Both the position numbers and the translations under genes were made by a program. DNA of 64,000 nucleotides, from positions 1 to 64,000 of the forward strand of contig NZ_JAIOUO010000005.1 of the NCBI RefSeq assembly GCF_019931195.1, in the 5' to 3' direction. The notes beneath the pieces were generated by a model that was not told the DNA's origin, did not search any database, and worked only from the letters and a program-made list of their open reading frames with translations. The DNA comes from Marinobacter sp. F4216 (lineage in GTDB: Bacteria > Pseudomonadota > Gammaproteobacteria > Pseudomonadales > Oleiphilaceae). Positions 1 through 7,863 of the stretch are shown here, piece by piece (position 1 is the first letter of the stretch; every line of letters begins with the position of its first letter).

Positions 1-51
1 GCCATGGGAATACCTGGCGAAACACCAACGGGCGGAAAACTCTAATCAGCG

Positions 52-168
52 GTGCAACTGAAACAGGGGTGTTTACACATAAACGGCGGCTTTTACGCAG
101 CGAAGCGAAGAAAAAGCCGTCCGGTGGAGGCCCTCCAGGCCGAAACGAATTTAATGCGCTGGTTAGGC
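52..168 (-). other. attC-type recombination site (cassette 2)
   Basis: Read on the minus strand, this begins with GCCTAAC (168-162), a perfect R'' core (RYYYAAC), and ends with GTTGCAC (58-52), one base off the R' consensus GTTRRRY. Between the cores is an imperfect palindrome in which CGGCTTTT pairs with AAAAAGCCG. The TAA stop of the gene at 163-885 lies inside the R'' core, as is usual for integron cassettes. Bases 1-51 would be the start of the next cassette, cut by the window edge. Confidence 0.6.
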
Positions 169-885
169 ACTTTGCTCACCTTCCAGCCGGGCTACTACTT
201 CCGCAATCAAAAGCTCGAAAGCTGCTTTGTATGGTTCAATTTGGTTTTTCGTAGGGATGTGTTCTGATTTTCTGATTGTCATGTGTGTATGGAGATCAGC
301 AATCGGGCGTGCCTCATCCTCTAACCGGCCCAAAATCGATTTCAAACTGCGACCCGACTGCGCAACCAATTCTCTAAACGATTTGACTTCAAATATCGGT
401 GGGACATGGTTCATGACAGCACGGAGCAACAGAACGGCCGTAATGTAGTTACCTCTCGCGTATGCATCGTTTAGTTCCTCACACATTTTGACAAGTTTAC
501 TGCTGTCAAATTTACTTTTCGGGGTGGCTTTCAGGGTCAGCAATAAATCTGCATTCAAGAATGCGGAATTGCTTGCGACGATTTCTCCATAACTTGGATC
601 GCTGCTCGCTTCTCTCAACGCATCGATCACTACGTAAAGCTCACTTCGTAAATCATGGGCGTGTGCAATATAAGGAGCTACATCCAAATTCAGTGAAGAT
701 ACAAGATCAGTAAGGTCAGGATCACCGATACGTTTCACGGCTCCTACAAATCGACGAGCTATGTCCCGAAACCCAGCGCTATAGGCGTACTGAAAGTTTG
801 GATCATCACTTGGACTGCATTGACCGAGAGGGAATTGCTCAATCTCGTCGCCAAGCTTAGTAGCTAAATCGAATGCAGTGGTCAC
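163..885 (-). CDS. Uncharacterised integron-cassette protein, 240 aa
   Basis: I do not recognise a named family. The protein is soluble, acidic and mainly helical, with no signal peptide or membrane segment. The C-terminal third has a basic/His segment (about residues 195-215: R-L-E-D-E-A-R-P-I-A-D, then H-T-H and I-R-K), loosely reminiscent of HEPN-like helical domains; that is only an impression. GTG start with AGGAG six bases upstream. The gene sits between two attC-type sites and its TAA stop is embedded in the downstream site, so it is the second cassette of the array. Transcription would come from a cassette-array promoter on the intI side or from its own promoter. Confidence 0.8.
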   Translation of the reverse strand: MTTAFDLATKLGDEIEQFPLGQCSPSDDPNFQYAYSAGFRDIARRFVGAVKRIGDPDLTDLVSSLNLDVAPYIAHAHDLRSELYVVIDALREASSDPSYGEIVASNSAFLNADLLLTLKATPKSKFDSSKLVKMCEELNDAYARGNYITAVLLLRAVMNHVPPIFEVKSFRELVAQSGRSLKSILGRLEDEARPIADLHTHMTIRKSEHIPTKNQIEPYKAAFELLIAEVVARLEGEQSA

Positions 886-902
886 GAATTACTCCTACTG
901 CT

Positions 903-994
903 GCCTAACGCCCGGCACAAGGGCAGACAAATAAGCACAGCGTTTTGGCTGTCCCAGCGACCGGAGGGAGCGATTGCTGCCGTCTGTTAGTTGC
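903..994 (-). other. attC-type recombination site (cassette 1)
   Basis: On the minus strand the site opens with CAACTAAC (993-986), which overlaps the TAA stop of the DUF1643 gene. It closes with GCGTTAGGC (911-903), an exact GTTRRRY core in its typical context. GTTAG pairs with CTAAC across the site, and the interior holds imperfect inverted repeats. At about 92 nt it is in the normal attC size range. It separates two genes on the same strand. Confidence 0.75.
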
Positions 995-1490
995 TATACG
1001 GCGTTACGAAATCAACGTATGTTCCCCGCGACGGATGAGCTTTTGTTTGCAATAAGGTCTTGTTTTTTGCTGCGGAAATAATAGCGTTTATAGCCATTTT
1101 ACGCTCATTGTATCCATTGCCTGAACCCCACGCCACAAGAACAATATCCGACGACTCTACAGCCGACTTAATGTATGAGTCATTTTCAGGGCCGATATGG
1201 ATAGATGAGCCGCTGAAATCATTAGTCTGAACATATGCAAACTGATTTACGATAACGATTTCGTTCACATCATTAAATTCAGAGTATCCCTTCAGGAATA
1301 TGAGCTTTTCCAAGAACTGAACAGAGCGGTCAGCCACCTCTGAATTAGCCACGCTTGGATTTTGCATAATTACACAAACTTTCTTATTGCCGCTCGCATC
1401 ATTTTTCTTGACGCGTAAGCAATAACGATACCTCCCACAATCGGAGAATGTGGCTTCAACAGTAACATTTTCAATATGATTAAATTTCAA
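987..1490 (-). CDS. DUF1643 domain protein (first cassette)
   Basis: The protein (167 aa) matches the DUF1643 pattern: RYRYCLR early, then MQNPSVANSEVADRSVQF, a VNQFAYVQT block and VLVAWGSGNG. DUF1643 proteins are small, often phage- or island-borne, and of unknown biochemical function. I chose the TTG at 1490 because GGAG lies five bases upstream and the domain starts soon after; a start at 1514 would fall inside the recombination core. The TAA stop lies in the following attC-type site. This is the gene nearest the attI/intI end, so it would be the most recently inserted cassette and the best expressed. Confidence 0.8.
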   Translation of the reverse strand: MKFNHIENVTVEATFSDCGRYRYCLRVKKNDASGNKKVCVIMQNPSVANSEVADRSVQFLEKLIFLKGYSEFNDVNEIVIVNQFAYVQTNDFSGSSIHIGPENDSYIKSAVESSDIVLVAWGSGNGYNERKMAINAIISAAKNKTLLQTKAHPSRGTYVDFVTPYSN

Positions 1491-1526
1491 AATTACTCCG
1501 ATATGGAAAGGCAACTAACAGCTTAT

Positions 1527-1546
1527 TAGCGTGAATTCTCATTAAA
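1527..1546 (+). repeat. attI-side dispersed motif, copy A
   Basis: The sequence is tagcgtgaattctcattaaa. It is 17/20 identical to copies B (4953-4972) and C (22748-22767), which are identical to each other. In A and C the match continues with ccgcaacgacaccactccgtc / ccgcaacgacatcgtcccgtc-type sequence. Each copy sits just upstream of a minus-strand cassette-like gene. Confidence 0.8.
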
Positions 1547-1655
1547 CCGCAACGACACCACTCCGTCAAAAACCACTTCACACACCAAATACTAAATTTT
1601 TCAGAGTCTTACTGGCCTGCCTCGAGCCGTTGTCGGGCGTTTAGATCTGTGAAAG

Positions 1656-1677
1656 GCGTGCACGTGGTTTTGCACGC
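1656..1677. repeat. Inverted repeat GCGTGCA/TGCACGC
   Basis: A perfect 7-bp inverted repeat with an 8-base spacer. Its core CGTGCA is shared with the inverted repeat at 1740-1761. It may be a binding site in the attI/intI control region. Confidence 0.6.
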
Positions 1678-1739
1678 TAAATCCAAAGGATCAATGATTT
1701 ACCTTTTTAAACAGTTTCCTATAGAGGTGTCCTGTAAAA

Positions 1740-1761
1740 AACGTGCATAGCCATGCACGTT
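1740..1761. repeat. Inverted repeat AACGTGCAT/ATGCACGTT
   Basis: A perfect 9-bp inverted repeat around AGCC, about 40 bases before the LexA box. The left arm with its flank (cctgtaaaaaacgtgcat, 1731-1748) is repeated at 22869-22886 with two mismatches. Confidence 0.7.
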
Positions 1762-1803
1762 AAACCGCAGAAAATTTGGCGTTTTTGCGGCTTTTTGCTG
1801 TAA

Positions 1804-1819
1804 CTGTACGGATATACAG
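1804..1819 (+). promoter_or_regulatory. LexA (SOS) box of intI
   Basis: CTGT-ACGGATAT-ACAG fits the proteobacterial LexA operator CTGT-N8-ACAG exactly. It ends 21 bases before the intI start, where it would cover the promoter. LexA control of integron integrase promoters is established for mobile and Vibrio integrons. Confidence 0.75.
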
Positions 1820-1840
1820 CAGCTACCAAAGAGGGCGACT

Positions 1841-2475
1841 GTGGCGAAATCACCGTTTCTGGAATCGGTTCGGACAGAGATCAGAACCAAGCAGTACAGC
1901 TACCGCACCGAGCAGTCTTATCTCTACTGCGTCCGCCAATTCATCCTCTTCAACGACAAGAAACACCTAGAGGTGATGGGCAACCACGAGATTGAGCGCT
2001 TTCTGAATCACCTCGGCGTATGCCGACCGTCCTTAGTCCCGATGAAGTAGCTTCGATTTTTCCCAACATGGAAGGCGAGTATTGGCTCATTACCGCTCTG
2101 CTCTATGGATGCGGTTTGAGAATCGACGAAGCGCTATCACTTCGCATTAAAAACATCGATTTGAAGAGCCGCAATCTGCTCGTATTCAACGGCAAAGGGC
2201 TGAAAGACCAATACACACTGAATCCAGGAAATTTCAGAGAAAACCTTGAGCGACAAATCGCCCAGGCAAGGTCCATGCACGAACCTGATCTGGCCGATGG
2301 ATTTGGCCCTACTTCGGTGCCCGCCTCAATGCATAAGAAGTACGGGCCGATTGTGTGCCGGCACGATCTTCATCGTTCTTCTTACTCGCGTCAAATGAGG
2401 CAGGCGGTTCTGGTGAGTGGAGCCGCCACACGAGTGTCAGCACATACCTTTAAGCATGCTTTTGTTTATTTGTGA
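1841..2475 (+). pseudogene. intI: Integron integrase IntI, degenerate
   Basis: The N-terminal part (GTG start, AGAGGG upstream) reads MAKSPFLESVRTEIR then YSYRTEQSYL, the typical IntI SAM-like domain, as far as FLNHLG near 2018. The frame then breaks and about 50 residues are missing before PTVLSPDEVASIF resumes. The catalytic box I arginine is present (GCGLRIDEAL), as is the following GKGLKD lysine region. The stretch with the IntI-specific W-x-W-x-x-x-FPS motif is deleted after KKYGP. Box II reads HTFKHAF, so the catalytic Arg of H-x-x-R is Lys. The frame ends there, with no H/W box and no catalytic Tyr. The protein cannot be an active recombinase. Its divergent orientation from the cassettes is the classic integron layout. 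Confidence 0.85.
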
Positions 2476-2667
2476 ACCAGGTCAATCCTAAAGCACAACA
2501 TTGAGCTAGGTTGGTAATGTAGCTTTTAACTTCATATTTGCCAAACGAGAGGGCACACGCGTTCTTGGGCCCAGCAGGGCGGACGCAACAATCAACCTCG
2601 GCGCAACATGGTCACATTTGCGTCAGACCAAGCGCAACTTAAATTCTTTAATAACAAGGACGTAAGT

Positions 2668-3585
2668 ATGATTTTAAGACACATTATTGTTCCTCCACTG
2701 CTGGTCATTTCAACTGCCTCTCATGCCATTGAACTCCCGTACACTTTTAGCGCCGGGCAACCCGCACGAGCTGAAGAAGTAAACGCCAATTTCGCCGCCC
2801 TGGCGTCAGTCAATGCTTCAGGGGGTGTTAGTTTCGGAGCGGAATACATCCTCGATGCGTCCTCTAGTGGCGCTCTTGCTGCTCGCAACGTCATCGTACT
2901 CAAACATGACCGCGGCGGTAATGGTGGCTGCAACGAGGTGGTCTATCGTTTGAGAACGTTTTTCGACAACACCGACAATCAAACTGTTGGCGGGCCTTCC
3001 GGAGCTACCAGTCCAGAGCGAATTTGGATTGAGGCTCAAGTCTGCACGGCCCGAAGCAACCCCACCGTAGTGTCCTCATACACCGAATGGAAGTACGCGC
3101 TCCCCAGAACCAGTGACGACCCTAACCGTGGATTTTCTCAGGCCACCGGATCTGAGACCAATCGGGATTTCGATGGCGACGGTGCAATTGATTCTTCTGA
3201 GGTCGGTATCTACCGAGAATCCAGAAACAGCAACCCTCTGGCACAATCCGAACTGGTTCACTCTGTAATATCGGTTTTCGATGAGACCAACGAATTAGTT
3301 CGCCTCTCAAATTTTTCCTCGCTGGTTTCAGCTTACGAGACCCCACTAAAAATCGGCGCACCTCTGAATCAGACTTTTAATGACATAATGGTACAGAGCT
3401 ATATAGCCGATAATTCGGGCACGCGCCTAAGAGCCAAGAACGTAGGGTTAATACTACAAAGCCGGCCAGGCGAAAACGAACCTGCCAAGGCTATCTATTA
3501 CCGAATGAACGGACAATCAGTCGGCAGTTTGGCAAACACACCCTTTGCTAGCGGGGTCGTTAACGGCCTTTGGTTCACACCTTGA
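2668..3585 (+). CDS. Exported hypothetical protein, 305 aa
   Basis: An ATG with AAGGA upstream starts MILRHIIVPPLLVISTASHA, a good signal peptide with an S-H-A cleavage site, so I prefer it to the earlier in-frame codon at 2608. The mature protein begins with PYTFSAGQPARAEEVNANF, a short N-terminal module seen on many secreted proteins of unknown function. A D-F-D-G-D-G-A-I-D-S-S-E segment (near residue 170) resembles a calcium-binding EF-hand-type loop. The rest is unassigned. It is followed at once by a small lipoprotein gene on the same strand. Confidence 0.75.
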   Translation: MILRHIIVPPLLVISTASHAIELPYTFSAGQPARAEEVNANFAALASVNASGGVSFGAEYILDASSSGALAARNVIVLKHDRGGNGGCNEVVYRLRTFFDNTDNQTVGGPSGATSPERIWIEAQVCTARSNPTVVSSYTEWKYALPRTSDDPNRGFSQATGSETNRDFDGDGAIDSSEVGIYRESRNSNPLAQSELVHSVISVFDETNELVRLSNFSSLVSAYETPLKIGAPLNQTFNDIMVQSYIADNSGTRLRAKNVGLILQSRPGENEPAKAIYYRMNGQSVGSLANTPFASGVVNGLWFTP

Positions 3586-3629
3586 TAGATGGCTATTCTC
3601 CGCCTCAATTAACCCAAAAGGTGAAACAA

Positions 3630-3872
3630 ATGGCTTTTCACGAAAAGGCTTCGCCCGTAAAGAGAAGCGATTGCAGGAACGCCACAGCGACCCGCTTGAC
3701 TTATCCAATGCACACCCTTCTTATGCTCTTCGCGCTCTCTGGTATCACCGCGTGTGGCGGAGGCTCATCCGCCAACTCTGACGTTTCCCAGGCTCAACCT
3801 TCTGGTCCTAACTCAATCAACGATCAAGCTGTATGGAATGAGGCCAAGTGGGACCAAACAACCTGGCAATAA
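3630..3872 (+). CDS. Small lipoprotein, 80 aa
   Basis: A hydrophobic run MLFALSGITAC followed by GGGSS is a clear lipobox (I-T-A-C) with a glycine/serine tether. The mature chain is only about 40 residues and ends in a W-N-E-A-K-W-D-Q-T-T-W stretch. I took the ATG at 3630 (AAAGGTG upstream, giving a basic n-region). The ATG at 3708 would give a conventional short signal but lacks an obvious ribosome site. It lies 44 bases after the preceding exported protein, so the two may be co-transcribed. Function unknown. Confidence 0.55.
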   Translation: MAFHEKASPVKRSDCRNATATRLTYPMHTLLMLFALSGITACGGGSSANSDVSQAQPSGPNSINDQAVWNEAKWDQTTWQ

Positions 3873-3928
3873 GAACACATAGATTACGCCAGCTGATCAA
3901 GCAATGGGTGGCTAATTATGGGTGGTGG

Positions 3929-3950
3929 GGTCGCAAAGCGGACATTCAGA
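3929..3950 (+). repeat. Dispersed repeat R1
   Basis: ggtcgcaaagcggacattca, continuing with ga. The same 22 bases recur at 9856-9877, and with one change at 22197-22218. Each copy lies just beyond the 3' end of a minus-strand cassette-like gene. Confidence 0.85.
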
Positions 3951-4007
3951 TGGGGCGGCAGAACTGGGTGTATAGCGGGGAATCGGTATTGGGACCACAG
4001 TGACTTA

Positions 4008-4574
4008 TCAGATATTTTCATCTATTTTAGGCTCCAACTCGGAGAGGTTACAGGTTCCATTTTTGATCTTAATTTTCAATTCAGATAACGCGTCACCGAG
4101 GTTGGCCACATTGAATCCGATACTGAGCTTATTATCTGGTAAGTAGGGGTGATTCACCTTACGCGTATTAAGAAGATCTGTCATCTTTATGTCCTTGGGT
4201 AATTTCCCGATAATATCTCCGATAAGGACATGTTGGTAACCACCTGCATCATCAGTGACTTCCGTTTTTCGGATGGATGAGACACGAAAAAACGTACTCA
4301 TTTTTCTAGAGCTCCTGAGCACGCATACAATCGCGCCCGGTTTAATATCATGCCATTCGGAGTTTCTTGCGTTCGCAATTTGGCTATCCGATAGATCGAA
4401 AATTACACCCGAGATATTCGGGTAGACTTTTTTATAGTCACGATCGTGAATATTGTTTAGCAAAAACACAACTCCTCCTGAGTACCTAACGCACTGAATA
4501 AACCGCCGTTTGGAGCGCCAGCGCAAAACGGTCGGCTTGATTAACTTGTTAAAACTATTCAGATCAAGCCCCAC
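4008..4574 (-). CDS. Uncharacterised protein, 188 aa, cassette-like
   Basis: No family recognised. The protein is basic at the N-terminus (KPTVLRWRSKRRF) and mixed alpha/beta; the block WHDIKPGAIVCVLRSSRK then FFRVSSI suggests a small beta-barrel fold such as OB/PUA/EVE, but this is a guess. No signal or membrane segment. The first start codon is GTG at 4574, yet a strong AGGAGG (4599-4594) sits about 19 bases upstream with only an ACG at the right distance, so the start may be mutated or further upstream. A CCCTAAC core at 4637-4643 and repeat R1 at the other end mark it as a probable integron cassette. AT-richer than the core genes nearby. Confidence 0.6.
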   Translation of the reverse strand: MGLDLNSFNKLIKPTVLRWRSKRRFIQCVRYSGGVVFLLNNIHDRDYKKVYPNISGVIFDLSDSQIANARNSEWHDIKPGAIVCVLRSSRKMSTFFRVSSIRKTEVTDDAGGYQHVLIGDIIGKLPKDIKMTDLLNTRKVNHPYLPDNKLSIGFNVANLGDALSELKIKIKNGTCNLSELEPKIDENI

Positions 4575-4636
4575 TCTTTCTCGATTCGTGCTACCTCCTG
4601 CAAAACTAGGTCACGATCGAAGTTTGTTATTGGGCT

Positions 4637-4776
4637 CCCTAACGACAATGATATATGGGTCGTAGGCCTCTCTAATTTTTCTCTCGCTTTTTGACTTAAA
4701 AGTACCTTCAGGGGCCGTAACTTGGGTCATTTAGCAAATGCAACCTGTCGAAATCTTGTTCTGACAAAAGCTCTCG
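4637..4776 (-). other. Cassette boundary with GTTAGGG core
   Basis: On the minus strand GTTAGGGAG (4643-4635) opens the cassette of the preceding entry. The same GTTAGGGAG opens the MAPEG cassette at 22740. Bases 4644-4776 lie between this core and the stop of the truncated membrane-protein gene and hold no gene; an attC is expected here but its palindrome is not clear. Confidence 0.35.
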
Positions 4777-4926
4777 TCACCAAACGATCAGCTTTACACG
4801 GCGATCATGTTTGATACGCCGTTTTTCTATTCCCCATGCCACGCAGGGCGCGAAAAGAGATCCAATCGCACCAGATATTAGGGCGACCACACCAGCAATA
4901 ATTGCATTTAATATTGTCGGCTCCAC
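4777..4926 (-). CDS. Truncated small membrane protein, 49 aa
   Basis: The GTG at 4926 has GGAAGG upstream and gives VEPTILNAIIAGVVALISGA, one membrane helix, followed by a conserved-looking W-G-I-E-K-R-R-I-K-H-D-R-R motif. That helix plus W-G-x-E-K-R-R arrangement opens longer uncharacterised membrane-anchored proteins of about 150-250 aa. Here the frame stops soon after it, so this is probably an N-terminal remnant. It follows a GTTAAAA core (4945-4939), so it would be the first cassette of its small array. Confidence 0.4.
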   Translation of the reverse strand: MEPTILNAIIAGVVALISGAIGSLFAPCVAWGIEKRRIKHDRRVKLIVW

Positions 4927-4952
4927 CGATACCTTCCGTTTTAACGGCCTAT

Positions 4953-4972
4953 TAGTTTGAATTCGCATTAAA
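4953..4972 (+). repeat. attI-side dispersed motif, copy B
   Basis: tagtttgaattcgcattaaa, identical to copy C at 22748-22767. It lies immediately outside the first cassette-like gene, as in copies A and C. Confidence 0.8.
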
Positions 4973-5008
4973 TCCCACGCATTTCCGCAGAAAAAAGTAG
5001 GAGGCGCT

Positions 5009-5039
5009 GGTCGCAAAGAAGACAGTGGTTCGGCCGATC
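5009..5039 (+). repeat. Diverged copy of dispersed repeat (R5)
   Basis: ggtcgcaaagaagacagtgg followed by ttcggccgatc. It aligns with R2 (9856), which reads ggtcgcaaagcggacattca then gaatggccgatc. The next 250 bases, to the lipoprotein start at 5286, are AT-rich, hold no other gene, and include a TTGACA-like element near 5168. Confidence 0.45.
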
Positions 5040-5285
5040 TTAGCTGAGTTTACAGGCCAATTTTAAGGCGCTTGAGCGCCGGATAATCGGGACAAGCTCG
5101 CCAGAATTTCTGACAAAAATTAAAAACGTTTAAAAAACATAAATATATGACCTTTAATTTACAACGTTTGACACATTAGTTAGCTAATTCACTGGAAATA
5201 AATATGTGTCTTGATAGGGTCTCCATACCTCTTCGAACGCTCCGCAAGCGTTCGTCAAACTCAGAGTGACGGAAATGAGAGATTT

Positions 5286-6698
5286 ATGAAAGACGGGTAC
5301 AAGATTATTGGAGCACTGTTCAGTGCACTTCTTTTGACTGGTTGTGGTGGTGGTTCAGAAGCCTCTTCAGGCGGCGACATCAACAGTAACATTGAAGTCG
5401 ATGGTGGTGATGATAGCGGCATTGGTGCCGATACCGGTGATGGCGGTGATCTGGGACTGACGGTAGAGAAGGGTGTCCTGGACGACATGACCTTCAGCTA
5501 CAGCGGCGAGATCAAGAGCATTGCTGTAACCGGTGAAGCCTTCGATCCGATGTTCGGCCTGGCCAACGCTGGTGAAGCTGCCGAATGCGTTGGTCGTGAC
5601 GATCGTTACTACGAGAACGGTCTGATCCGTGTCTACAGTGACGGCGGTGCAACGGACGATCAGCTCAAGTCCATCGGTGATGCCGCGCAAGGCACGCTGG
5701 AGATGGCCATCGCAGGCATTGGCTACAATAAAGACACCTTCATGGCTGATCTGTTCAGTCACCTGCATCCGAAAACGGTGAATCGTATCTTGAACGATTA
5801 TGCCAGAAATGGAATCCCGGTGGTTGTTGGTTCCGACGGCAACGGCGGTCGAGAAATCGAGATCTGGGCAATGCATGAACTTTCCTTCCATCTTGATCTG
5901 AATCTGTCAGATGAAGAGAAGGCGATGTTCGCAAACGGGCAGCATGAATCCTATCGTGACGCGGTATCAGAAGTCATTTTGACCGCAGATCGAAACCTGA
6001 GAGAGACCATTCTGGAGCAAGTGCAATACGCATTCGTCCGATATGAGTATGATGATCCAAACGCTGGGGTTCTGTACCAGTACGTGGACAATTTCTCTCC
6101 AGCATGGGAAGGCTCTAGTGAACAGGCGTACATGGAAGAGAACTATCCGGACCTGTTCGTCGATGCCATGGTGGACGAAGTATTCAATGTCTGCGTCCTG
6201 ACCGAGGGTAACATTCCGAGCGGCTTCGAGTCTGAGAATGGCATCAATGCTGTAGTGGTCTCTGAGGACATCAGCAACACCGACCTGGGTGTGGCGATGG
6301 CCAAGGAGGTGAACAAGCACTTGGCAACCACCTATCGTTACGACTACTTTACCGGCATGCCGGAGTGGTTCGAAGAAGGAGTGGCGTACTCTCTGCTGGA
6401 TCGTAACATTGCCAAGCCCACGGCGGATCTGCTCAGTGAAGCAGGCATCCCGGAGGCTGCTGCTGAGAACGACAAACTGAATGCGGCGCTGGTCATGGCA
6501 ATGGAGGGTGTGAATAACGACCTGTTCATGGCGGAGCTGTACCTGAACCAGCGTCTGGTGACCTACGACGATTCCGATGCCTCTGAAGACGGTTTCAAGG
6601 CGGTGTTCGATGCACTGGTGACAGCACCGGGTTACCCGAATCTGACATACGTCGAGTTCGTTAACAATTTCGACAGCATTATGGCTGACATCCTATAA
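5286..6698 (+). CDS. Lipoprotein with M-peptidase-like C-terminal region
   Basis: The ATG at 5286 gives MKDGYKIIGALFSALLLTGC, a lipoprotein signal with lipobox L-T-G-C, then a Gly/Ser/Asp-rich linker. The 470-aa protein has AMAKEVNKHL followed about 20 residues later by MPEWFEEGVAYSL (residues about 360-390). The PEWFEEGVA part is typical of MA-clan metallopeptidase-like domains, in which it follows an HExxH zinc site. Here the expected HExxH reads K-E-V-N-K-H, so the zinc site appears lost. An earlier HELSFH (about residue 199) does not fit HExxH either. Probably an outer-membrane-anchored, catalytically inactive protein. It stands alone and is followed by a good terminator. Confidence 0.7.
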   Translation: MKDGYKIIGALFSALLLTGCGGGSEASSGGDINSNIEVDGGDDSGIGADTGDGGDLGLTVEKGVLDDMTFSYSGEIKSIAVTGEAFDPMFGLANAGEAAECVGRDDRYYENGLIRVYSDGGATDDQLKSIGDAAQGTLEMAIAGIGYNKDTFMADLFSHLHPKTVNRILNDYARNGIPVVVGSDGNGGREIEIWAMHELSFHLDLNLSDEEKAMFANGQHESYRDAVSEVILTADRNLRETILEQVQYAFVRYEYDDPNAGVLYQYVDNFSPAWEGSSEQAYMEENYPDLFVDAMVDEVFNVCVLTEGNIPSGFESENGINAVVVSEDISNTDLGVAMAKEVNKHLATTYRYDYFTGMPEWFEEGVAYSLLDRNIAKPTADLLSEAGIPEAAAENDKLNAALVMAMEGVNNDLFMAELYLNQRLVTYDDSDASEDGFKAVFDALVTAPGYPNLTYVEFVNNFDSIMADIL

Positions 6699-6771
6699 GG
6701 GAAGGTTGCAAGGTAAAGAAGATGCTCGGAGAACAAAAATAGCAAGTTCTGAGTCTTTGCCTGATCGGCCA

Positions 6772-6805
6772 AAAAAGCCCCGTAATCACCGATACGGGGC
6801 TTTTT
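6772..6805 (+). terminator. Rho-independent terminator
   Basis: AAAAAGCCCCGTA pairs with TACGGGGCTTTTT and runs into T's, 75 bases after the lipoprotein stop. Nothing further was recognised from 6806 to 7036. Confidence 0.85.
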
Positions 6806-7036
6806 ATTGACACGCAATGCAACTCAGTCGACCTTTTGGCACCTTTAATTCAACCATTTCCAGCAGAAACAACCTTTTTGCCCCTGACTCCGTTTCCAGT
6901 CGATACACTGGCACCGTAGATGTCTGCTTTTGTTTAGGAACGGTCTAAATCAGAGTGGCGAAAGGCACTCGGTTTCGCTTTGTTTTATGGAGATAACCTT
7001 CGCGAAAATTGTTGAAAAGGCTCCACCAAGACGTCT

Positions 7037-7257
7037 TTACCCAAGCAACCCCGGATCAATACCAGCTTTCTCCAAAGCCCGTTTAATTCGACGTCGATAC
7101 TTGTCCGCGGTACCGCCGTATTCCGCCGCCAGCTCTACAAAACTCCAGCCCCCCGAGGTTTCGCTTGATCAGATCGATGTCCTCTCCCGATAGGCCCTTC
7201 GCTGAAAGCAATGCAGAAAGCCGGGGTTTCGAGCAACAAATCGTGCCTTGGATAACG
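7037..7257 (-). pseudogene. Frameshifted DNA-binding/sigma-like fragment
   Basis: On the minus strand one frame reads LSGEDIDLIKRNLG. After a G-run (near 7155) a second frame continues WSFVELAAEYGGTADKYRRR then IKRALEKAGIDPGLLG and a stop. Joined, the pieces look like the helix-turn-helix end of a sigma-70-family-like protein. The single-base slip in the G-run and the absence of a proper 5' end suggest a dead remnant. The family call is tentative. Bases 7258-7476 hold nothing I recognise. Confidence 0.4.
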
Positions 7258-7476
7258 GCCGTTATCCGCACAAGATCGGAACTGTTTGGCAGTCTGGGAG
7301 CGCACTGAACATGCCAGGGCCACCGGGAGTGGGCAGCAGAACAACCCTGGCTGGAGAGGTCGAGAAAGGGCCAAGGCGACCAAACAACCTTGGATTGCCA
7401 AAAGCCTGAAGCCGCGCTGGACTGACAATCCAAGAGAACTGACTAACTACAAGCACACTCGACTTGGATTTCGTCT

Positions 7477-7824
7477 TCAATCTACGGTTTCAGCACTCCT
7501 CAAGCTTTCTACTTGCTCCTTAGAAACCCACTCAAGGTGGAGATGCCCGCGGTCGATGTGAACAACACCCTGACTGGCGTTCGGCTGTTTTTGTCGCGCT
7601 CGGTATACAAGCAAAGCGTCCAGCAACTCCATCAGGTACATCCAGAACCCAGACTTCTTGAACTCAGCATAATCTTCGTCTTCTAAACGCCAGGTTGAGA
7701 CATCAAGACGATTATCATCAGATTCACTAAAAAATATCACCTTCCCCTGGGCTGAACTGCCAGACAAAAACTGAGAGGCAAGTTGGTCCAGCCTGAACTG
7801 ATCGAAATTTGGGTCATAGGTCAT
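7477..7824 (-). CDS. Uncharacterised protein, 115 aa
   Basis: No family recognised. The chain is acidic and soluble, with a central segment FWMYLMELLDALLVYRARQ that could be one amphipathic helix. I chose the ATG at 7824 because AAGGAAGG lies eight bases upstream; the GTG at 7833 would abut that site. It follows the PD-(D/E)XK gene by 39 bases on the same strand, so the two are probably one transcript and may act together. Confidence 0.65.
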   Translation of the reverse strand: MTYDPNFDQFRLDQLASQFLSGSSAQGKVIFFSESDDNRLDVSTWRLEDEDYAEFKKSGFWMYLMELLDALLVYRARQKQPNASQGVVHIDRGHLHLEWVSKEQVESLRSAETVD

Positions 7825-7863
7825 TATCGACACCTTCCTTATCAGTCTTTGATTGGCGCAAAT

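Larger units (their letters stand above)
1512..1803. other. Putative attI / integron recombination platform
   Basis: This stretch lies between the first cassette (minus strand) and intI (plus strand), the position attI holds in every integron. The junction with the first cassette is GTTAGTTGC on the minus strand (1520-1512), matching the GCAACTAAC that starts the first attC. The stretch contains a motif found again at 4953 and 22748, and two inverted repeats. No gene is evident in it. The attI assignment rests on position and the core triplet; attI sites are poorly conserved. Confidence 0.55.

Noticed and set aside
6930..7193. An 87-codon plus-strand frame
   Set aside because: No ribosome site or motif; its 3' half is antisense to the frameshifted sigma-like fragment.
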